Source: Coprinopsis marcescibilis
Taxonomy: Eukaryota > Basidiomycota > Agaricomycetes > Agaricales > Psathyrellaceae
Assembly (NCBI GenBank): GCA_004369085.1
Contig: ML210149.1
Location: 124,001-188,000, forward strand
Direction: 5' to 3'
DNA length: 64,000 bases
In this document: one piece after another, positions 56,421 to 64,000 of the stretch
How the letters are laid out: each line of letters starts with the position of its first letter
How positions within the stretch are numbered: position 1 is the first letter of the stretch
Notes under the pieces: model-generated
Told to the model about the DNA's origin: nothing
Databases searched by the model: none
The model's input: the letters and a program-made list of their open reading frames with translations, nothing else
Program-made: the position numbers and the translations under genes

Positions 56421-57991
56421 ATGCCCTTTGACGTCATTCCGACTGCTCGTCTTATAGCTGATTTGCCTGGTCCCAAGTCCCCACCGTATTCCCCAGCAAC
56501 AATGACCATAAACACCCAACATGACTCCTTCGACAAAGCATCGATTGCAGAGCTTGTAGCTCGGTATGGGTCTTCTAGCACGACATCTTGGCTAGAATTC
56601 GACCGGTACCAAATCTGGCGACCCACCGTTCCCATTCCAGAATCCGAGTTCCTCCCTGTGCAGGGTTACATGATCAAGGGTAGGTATCGGGTTCTGCTCA
56701 AGACTTTGAAACCAACGGTGACCTGTCCGATCTCGTAGACTCGTGGCTCTTCGCATGGGGCAACCCCCTTGTCTCTTCCCCTGCAGCGTTGGCGCCGACT
56801 GCTCGCGCGTTCATTGATTTCGCAGAAAGCCACTTTCATCCCGTATGGGCCTGTGTCGACAGGGACCTAGAAGAGATCCTGGGGAACGAGGAGTTTGGTT
56901 GGAGCACCGTATCATGCATCTACGAAGATTTCGTTGATCCAGCACACGTCATTGAACTAACCTCACCGGACGCGAAAGGAAAGGAAGGACAACACGTCGT
57001 CAAAGATTTGAAGAAGAACTTGAACCGAGCGGAGAAGTACGACGTTCACGTACAAGAAATTCGGAATACCCAATGGAAGGATGCCGACAAGAAAGCCGTC
57101 GAAGAGGGTATTGAAGCATGGAAGTCAGGTCGGAGCGGTATCCAGATCGCATCGACGACCTTGCAACCTTGGCTGGACCAGGAACACCGTCGATATTGGC
57201 TAGCGAGGCAGCACGACGTCGTAAGTCGCGGCATCGAATCTTCCGCAAGTACTATGCACACTGATAATCGCTAATCCTTAGATCGTCGGTATCCTCATTC
57301 TGACTCCCATTCAAGCCAACTCTTGGCAAATCAAGAACGCCGTGTCATTCCCCAACGCTCCCAAAGGAACATCCGAGGCTCTCATATACACTGCACTCAA
57401 GGATTTGTCCGAAGAAGAGTCAAGCTCATACAAATCCAATGGAGTGCATTCTATTTCGCCCGCAAAGCTCGCCAAAGGAGTCCAGAATTCACTGGCGCAC
57501 ACGGACACCGACTCCGAAACGTCTATAAGCTCCACCACTGTAGAACCTTCTTCCTCTGACTCTGAATCCGTTACGACTCCCAGCGCAAGTGGTGTCATTT
57601 CTCCGGTCAGCGAGACTGGGATATCTGGCATGACAACTCCTCAGCATACAGGAACATCAGGGATCGACTCGACTCTGCGGGACTCGAATCGGGTCACTGT
57701 TACCTTTGGCATCAGCGCTGCTCCAAACATGGAGCCTGTTCACAACCTTGGTGGCTGGAAGGTGAAGGCGCTGAGCAAGACATACAGCAAAGTCGCATCT
57801 TCGACCAAGATTATCAATAGAGGGGAATTCAGGGTATGTGCTCGATCAAGATGTACCCTTTTTGAGTGTGCTAAAATCTGGCCCATTAGAGCAAATTTGA
57901 CTCTGAACATGAACCGATGTACGTCTGCTACCCACAAGATGGTTTCGGTCTGGAAGGCGTCAACGCTCTCTTTAACGTTCTCAAGAAGTAA
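56421..57991 (+). CDS. DUF2156 / MprF-like predicted aminoacyl-tRNA transferase
   Basis: About 475 residues. Exons end at ~56664 or 56679, then run 56703-57220, 57282-57833 and 57890-57991. Features match the double-GNAT C-terminal domain of bacterial MprF lysyltransferases: VDSWLFAWGNPLVSSPAALA (W-G-x-P motif), FIDFAESHFHPVWACVDRDL, FGWSTVSCIYEDF and the basic VVKDLKKNLNRAEKYDVHVQ (D/K-L-x3-x-N-R-A motif). In the second half are WLDQEHRRYWLARQHD, IVGILILTPIQANSWQIKNA and the terminal FRSKFDSEHEPMYVCYP (K-F-x-EP-x-Y). Such enzymes transfer an amino acid from tRNA to a lipid; fungal relatives make steryl amino acids. A Ser/Thr-rich insert (57.43-57.68 kb) interrupts the second domain. No membrane segment is seen. 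Start 56421 or the second ATG 56502. Substrates are unknown. Confidence 0.62.
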
Positions 57992-59226
57992 TGATACATT
58001 ATGACCCGTCTCAGACTTCATCTTCATATCCATACACGTTTACTTGGGGACCGATTTCAGATACCATAATTACGGATGTACCTTCCCCATTACCATAGTT
58101 GTAGTACTAATGTTGCACTTGATTTGATCGCTGAATTGAAAGCATCGCGCTTTGGTCTCGGATCCAGCCTCACAGCAGAAAAGTCCACCACAGGTCCCTG
58201 TTACTCAAGAGCAACTCACCATTGACACCTTCTGCAGGTCCAACGGAGATGGGTGCATGATGGTCTCTCGATGGCGTGACAGGGCCGCTGACTACGGGTG
58301 GGGCCAGACAATCCGCAACTTGAATTGACGATAATGCAGTCAACTTCTATCGATGTCTCTAACTCATCCTCGCCGAATTATGAACAAGCTGAAACCATCC
58401 TTCGCCACCAATGGAACACCTGGACCCAAGTCGATCATGCTGGGTGGTTCCAGAAGCAGATCTCCCTAAAAGTGTTATCTTCCTCGAGAGTAGGAAGCGG
58501 ATCCGCAGCGCTGAACAGCTTGAAGATCGTACTGCCATCGAAACGGTTAGTAACTCTAAGACAGAGCAATTGGTGGGGTGTGCGGTGGAGTGTAGATTAG
58601 GTGCTGCAGGTTGGACGAGACCGGTTCGGGGTGCTTGCTCTGGATCATGGGCATATTGAAGCAATCCAAACTGGTGCAGGCCCGGAAAACTTGCGAGGCA
58701 GTTTCACAAGGAGCCGGTAGTTGTCCGTCCGGAAAGTCAGCCCATGTCCTTGAGGGAGGGACTATTCTAGTATTAGCGGTGCATTCCCACCGAGTCTCGG
58801 CTAGCAAAGTGAGTTTTCCAGGTCGTGGAGAAACAACTCAACTCAGGAGCGAAAGGACGATGAAGATGGGCGTAGACCTAGGAAAATAAAGGGAATAAAA
58901 TGTTTTATTATTGCCCTTGATAACTATAGGGCATGCTAAGGCTACTCGTGCCACTGCTCGATCATTGAAGTAACCGCTTTGTGGCACCATGTGCATGAGT
59001 ACACCAGGCTCTAGAACTCTAGACCAGACCAGGCCCTCTGCACAGGTTCAGCGCTTAGGGTTGACAGTGTCCCCGCAGTTTCTCCCTTATACAATCGGAT
59101 AAGAGGGCTTGGCCTTAGAAATGACGTTTCAAAAACAAGAATGCTTAAAAGGCAGATAGATTGATGATAACGATCCCGCATTCGCAACCAACGTGCGACT
59201 AGCACACAAGATAACCGCAATCCAAC
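57992..59226. other. Intergenic region
   Basis: About 1.2 kb between two plus-strand genes. A 100-codon plus-strand frame at 58298-58600 and overlapping minus-strand frames have no motif and cannot be extended by splicing, so no gene is called. The right end is the promoter of the D-lactate dehydrogenase-type gene. Confidence 0.45.
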
Positions 59227-60440
59227 ATGAAGGTCGCTGTCTTTGGGACGCGAAAGGTGAGCAATCCGTTTGAGGGGACGGGACGGGATTGACGATTCGC
59301 AACTAGTACGATCAGGACTCTCTGCAAGCGGCCAATGTCGATGGCTTCCTGACTTTCACATTTATCGAGGCACTCCTCGATCCTCGAACGGCTGTTCTGG
59401 CAGCTGACCACGAAGCAGTCTGCATTTTCGTCAATGACAAGTGCAACGCTGAGGTTCTTGAACAGTTGAGTTTGATCGGAGTGGTGAGCTGCCCCTATTT
59501 CTTATCCATCCAACCATTAACGGGGGTTTCGACAGAAATTCATCGCTCTGAGATGCGCAGGCTTCAACAATGTCGACTTAGAGGCTGCAGCGCGTTTTGG
59601 GATCAAAGTCGCCCGTGTACCAGCCTATTCACCCGAGGCCGTCGCTGAATTCACCGTCGGGATGATCATGACAGTCGTGCGCAAGTACCACAAAGCCTAC
59701 AACCGCGTTCGCGAGGGCAACTTCCTCTTGGATGGGCTCCTTGGTATCAACCTCCACGGAAAGACCATTGGAATAATAGGAACGGGCAAGATCGGCCTCT
59801 TGACGGGTCGCATCCTCTCCCTCGGTTTCGGCAGCAAGGTCATCGCCTACGATCCATATCCTTCCCCAGCTGCCGCAGAACACGGCATCAAGTACGCCGA
59901 CTCTCTGGACGACCTCTTTGAACAGTCGGACATTATCAGCTTGCATTGCCCCTTGACCGACTCGACGAAGTATATCATCGACGATACCAGTATCAAGAAA
60001 ATGAAGCCTGGAGTCATCTTGATCAATACCTCTCGTGGGGGCCTGATTGATACATATGCACTCATCCGGTCAGTGTCTCATGCTTTCTTGCGCAGCGTGG
60101 TGTAACTGACTTGGGTATTCTTCAGCGGACTGAAGAACAGCCACATCTCCGCAGTCGGCTTGGACGTGTACGAGCGAGAATCGTCGTATTTCTTCGCCGA
60201 CTCCAGTGCCAAAGTCATCGCTGACGATAGCTTTGCCCGTCTCCTATCGTTCTACAATGTTTTCATGACGTGAGCTTGTGTTCGCATTCTTTAAACTTCA
60301 AATGCTGACAACAGATACCAAGCGGACACCAAGCTTTCTTGACGGAAGAAGCTCTGAAGAATATTGCAGATACCACCATTTCCAATCTTCGCAGTCTAAT
60401 AGAATCGGGGACATGTGCTTGTCTCGTCACTACCCAGTAA
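59227..60440 (+). CDS. D-lactate dehydrogenase-type 2-hydroxyacid dehydrogenase
   Basis: Exons 59227-59256, 59307-59483, 59536-60068, 60126-60269 and 60323-60440 join in frame to 333 residues, a normal length for bacterial-type LdhA. It opens MKVAVFGTRKYDQDSLQAAN. Next is the substrate-domain segment FIALRCAGFNNVDLEAAARF, followed by VARVPAYSPEAVAEFTVGM. The NAD site is GKTIGIIGTGKIG with the acidic YDPYP strand end. The catalytic Arg is in INTSRGGLIDT, the Glu in GLDVYERE and the His in GHQAFLTEEAL. It should reduce pyruvate to D-lactate with NADH, or a related 2-oxo acid. The last exon uses acceptor AAG at 60322; the nearer AG at 60315 would lose the catalytic His. The family is common in bacteria and patchy in fungi, but the introns show it is a settled nuclear gene. 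Confidence 0.92.
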
Positions 60441-60681
60441 AGGACTGTCGTGATACCCTGTTGCACCAAATTATTGAGTTTTCTTTGCTTCCATATATGC
60501 CTTTAGATTAATGATAAATAGGGATCACATTGTACATTCGATTTTCTTGGACAATATTACATCAGATTGCAGGGTATTCCAGAGCAGGAGAATAATGAGA
60601 GAACGAGAAAGAGACGGAAAACTGAAAGAGACACCACAGCTAAATCATATCCACGCGAAATCAACCACAGAATACAATACA

Positions 60682-63600
60682 TTAATCCATCTTCCTGATG
60701 ACCCTCTTGTCCCGCTCTCCAACCACCTTGACAAGTCCTTCGTTCTCCAACGCCTTGATGACCTCTGAGAACTCGGACTGATCAACCTTCCCCGAGCTCT
60801 GTTCGCCCAACTTTTTCAAAACCTCCGACCACTTGACGTTCCTGCTCGACGCATTCAATAAGTCCAAGATCGCCTTCCTCATATCCTCCCTCAACTTCCT
60901 CTGGCCCGAACCAGTGCCGGTATTCAACAAGCTCATATCAATCTTGCCCGTACGAGGATCCATCGCACTCGCCCTGATGGCATCCTTCATCAACCTCGAC
61001 GCCTCCCTCACATCCTGTACCTCCACAAATGGCGAGAAGCGCATACGGGCGTGAGCCTCTGAGAGACGGATCATGCTCTCAAGCTGACGTGTCGTAGCCG
61101 TGATGCGCTTTTCGTTGCTGCGCGAGTCTTCACCGAGTTGGCGCATCTCGACGTAGGCCTCGACGAGCTCTTTGCCGGCATCTTCCTGAATCATCGGGTG
61201 GATATAATCACGGGCGTAGTCGATGTAGGCCGAGAGTTCGTACAATGGCTGTGGGCGTAGGATTAGTGTTACTGTGGTCAGGGTTTAAGCGACTGATGGA
61301 GACTCACCAAGGTATCGTCGCCACCACCGGCTGGTCGATCCTCAAGGTAAAGTCCAACCAGATGTTGTGCCAGTTTGCGGTCAAGGTTCTCGTCAATCTG
61401 ATCCAACACCAGGTACAGGAGATCGAAACGGGAAATGAGGGTAGGAGGGAGGTCAATGTTCTTTGTAACAGGCTGGTTCACGTCGTATTTGGAGCCCACG
61501 GGATTGGCTGCAGCAAGAATTGACGTCCTAGCATTGAGGGTGGTGATAATTCCCGCCTTGGCGATTGACACTGTTTGTTGTTCCTAATGAGCAACAATGT
61601 TAGCTCGAAACCGGACGAAGAGACAAAATTGCTTACCATTACTTCGTGCAGCACACTACGAGTGGCGTCGGACATCTTGTCGAACTCATCAATACAGCAA
61701 ACGCCTCCATCGCTCAGCACAAGGGCACCACTAGAAGAAGCTCAGTACGGATGAAAATGTAGCAATTATGACCCGTCCATACCTCTCCAAAACGAGCTGC
61801 TTTGAATCAGGGTCGCGGGTGACATAGGCCGTCAAGCCGACGGCAGAGGAACCTTTTCCAGAAGTATAGACACCTCGAGGTGCAAGTTTATGGACATACT
61901 GTCACAATCGTCAGCAAGTGTTCGTTTCTGTAAAGGTGTCATAAACCATACCTGCAGAATCTGAGATTTACTGGTACCAGGGTCTCCAACCAGGAGAATG
62001 TTGATGTCACCACGGTATCGCGGTCCTCCACCTCCTCCACCTCGCGCAACACTCTTGTTCGTGCCTCCAAACAGTTGCAGCAAGATACCCTTTTTAACGT
62101 CGTCCATCTCCCAGATGGAAGGGGCAATAGATTTTGACAAGAGTTCATAGATGTCCGGACGCTGGCTGAGTTCCCTCAGCTTCCGTTCCAATTCAGCCTT
62201 CTGGCTCGGCTCTCCATCCTGGTCGTCGTCGTCTTCGCCATCGCCAACACCACGGGTGCCAGAAGAGCGATCTCCACCTGCTGGTCGTGTAGATTTATCC
62301 ACAGACATTCCACTGCCACCACCAATCTTGACATGAACAACATCAATGTATGTCTTGAACAGACTCTTCAATGTTCGTTGACGTGGGTTGACCCGGACTG
62401 GAATACTTCGAAAGATGCCAGTGAGGACCAATCGGTCACCAGGCTTAGTGACATCCACAAGCTCATCGTAAACGCTAAGGGAGACGGTATGGGGTGTTTG
62501 GCCATCAGGGACCGCGTCGGGCGTTTCTTGCAAACGGATAACTTGACGATCCGCGAATTCGCAGCGATTGTGGATGAGAGTCATTGTTCCAACGGACGCA
62601 CAGACATCTCGAGGGCAACGTCCCGGTTCTTCGATTTTGCCTCGGTCAATCTCGACCTGGACGGTGTGTTGGCAGGTCAAGCATCGGAAGAATGCCACTT
62701 TCATGTCTGGGATGACAGGTGTAGCGCGAATAACGAGACCCTTGATGCTGACGAGCTTGTCGGTATCTATGGAATGGTTAGAAACCAAAGATGAAATAAA
62801 ACAACGCGTACTGACCTGTTGGGTTCAGGCCTCTCATGTTGACGGCAGTAAGTCCAAAGGGTCTGATCTTGTAAACCTTGCTGATGATTTCTGCAATTTC
62901 TTCTTCTCCTTGAGCTCCCTCCATGCCTTCTTCACCATCTCTATGATCCATTTCAGCAACTTCAATCATGAGATCCTTCAAAACCTGATCCATTGCCGGA
63001 ATGACTTCCTGAGGATACTTGATAAGCTGGCTATGAAGTTTTCTGGCCGGCGGATAAGCCAACAGGTTGAGCACGTCGAAGTTCAAGTTGGTCTCTCCCG
63101 TCTTGCGCATCCGTCGAAGATATGTTTCGTACAAGACAATCTCGGCTTCTTGAGGTGTCGCAAACGGCTTGGAGCGAATGCCATGATCTCTGTCGTACGA
63201 TGCTCGGTACTTGGGTTTGAATCCCTGAAGGAACTCTCGGAAGGTTCTCATTGTGTCTGTGAGGTTAACTGTGGTACCCCAAATGGCTCGGATTTCATCT
63301 GGCTCGTCGGAAGGTGCTACGGCAACGGAGAGATTAGGTGCTGAAGACATGGGTACATCGAGGTTGGTGCCATCGGAATTGAAATTGCTACGATCGTTGC
63401 TGCGACTCGCAGGAGTCCTTCGCGCCCGTCTTGCAGAGCTACTGGGTGTAATCGAAGCAGATGGATGTATGTCGCCTCGACGGTGTCTGGGTGTCTGGGG
63501 AGCGGCGGCTGGGGACCTGCAGAAGGTCAGTGTGGACCAAGCAACAATCGAAACCACTCACGAGGGAAAGTCCAACGGGTCAGAATCGGCAGCATCTTGA

Positions 63601-63966
63601 CGTCTCCGTGGCGTTTTGGCAGGTGAAGAGCTTGGAAAGTCCATGGGATCTGAACTGCCCGCTGTATTCTTGGGTTGAGCAAGGGCGTGCAAAAATTGAC
63701 TTGGCCTACTTACGCGCAAAAAGTGGGTTTACCCGCTTCGGTGTGCTCATACCAAGAGCCCTCCGTGCAACAGCAGCTCTTAAAGGCGTACTTTGCGGTG
63801 CAACCGAGCTGCGGCCCCCTCTGGCTGGTGTCCCTGCAGCAGACGGCGTTCCGGGCAAAAATAGAGGATTTGCTGGGGATGAGGGCGCCGCCTGCCCCGC
63901 AGTTGCATCTTCCATATCAGCATCGAGATCAGATGAGGGAAAATCGAGAGGAGGAGGAGAAGACAT
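60682..63966 (-). CDS. mcm4: MCM4, subunit of the replicative MCM2-7 helicase
   Basis: A multi-exon gene of roughly 950 codons starting [20 protein letters not shown]. The disordered N-terminus has several Ser/Thr-Pro sites and repeated DP(M/L)DFPSS elements, typical of MCM4 tails phosphorylated by CDK and DDK. The N-terminal domain has [19 protein letters not shown] and a C2C2-type zinc motif ([17 protein letters not shown] ... CPRDVC). The AAA core shows Walker [21 protein letters not shown], the MCM4-specific [20 protein letters not shown], Walker [16 protein letters not shown], sensor-1 [13 protein letters not shown] and the arginine finger [16 protein letters not shown]-terminal winged helix ends [14 protein letters not shown]. 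An acidic Gly/Asp loop precedes the AAA domain (62.2-62.3 kb). An upstream in-frame ATG at 63996 exists, but MSSPPP is the usual family start. It unwinds DNA at forks in the nucleus. Confidence 0.96.
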
Positions 63967-64000
63967 TGTGAAAGGCCGGACGATGATAGCGTTCAAGAGA

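Overview
The window is nuclear DNA from a filamentous basidiomycete, most likely an agaricomycete mushroom. The evidence is dense short GT-AG introns (mostly 50-60 nt), a Clp1 ('clampless') clamp-cell regulator, an F-box protein with the acidic architecture typical of agaricomycetes, a NoxA NADPH oxidase, a Zn2Cys6 regulator and a compact run of eukaryotic housekeeping genes. I see no rRNA, tRNA, CRISPR, intact transposon or virus-like gene. Coordinates below are spans from start to stop codon, introns included. Exons are given where I could join them in frame by hand.

Left part (1-39.8 kb). A Hikeshi/OPI10 gene (+) is followed by nine consecutive minus-strand genes: biotin-protein ligase (BPL1), VWA8-type AAA ATPase, NADPH oxidase NoxA, a SPIN90/Ldb17/Dip1 Arp2/3 activator, purine nucleoside phosphorylase, a Zn2Cys6 fungal_trans factor, an Sds3/Dep1-family subunit of the Rpd3L histone deacetylase complex, an amidase-signature hydrolase with two micro-exons, and a 1,707-residue disordered protein of unknown function. 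The two genes touching actin and ROS (SPIN90-like and NoxA) are neighbours, but nothing shows that they are co-regulated.

Right part (41-64 kb). Four plus-strand genes follow: an intronless CPA-type cation/H+ antiporter, an F-box protein, NADP-isocitrate dehydrogenase with two possible starts (mitochondrial and cytosolic), and Clp1. Next come a lineage-specific coiled-coil protein with 21-bp coding repeats (-), a freestanding DUF2156/MprF-like predicted aminoacyl-tRNA transferase (+), a D-lactate dehydrogenase-type enzyme (+) and the replicative helicase subunit MCM4 (-).

Gene-poor stretches lie at 23.5-26.5 kb and 48.1-51.9 kb. The best candidates for something under-described are the DUF2156 protein, the coiled-coil repeat gene with its unassigned N-terminal domain, and the large disordered protein. 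The remaining genes are conserved eukaryotic or fungal families and do not form an evident single pathway or cluster.
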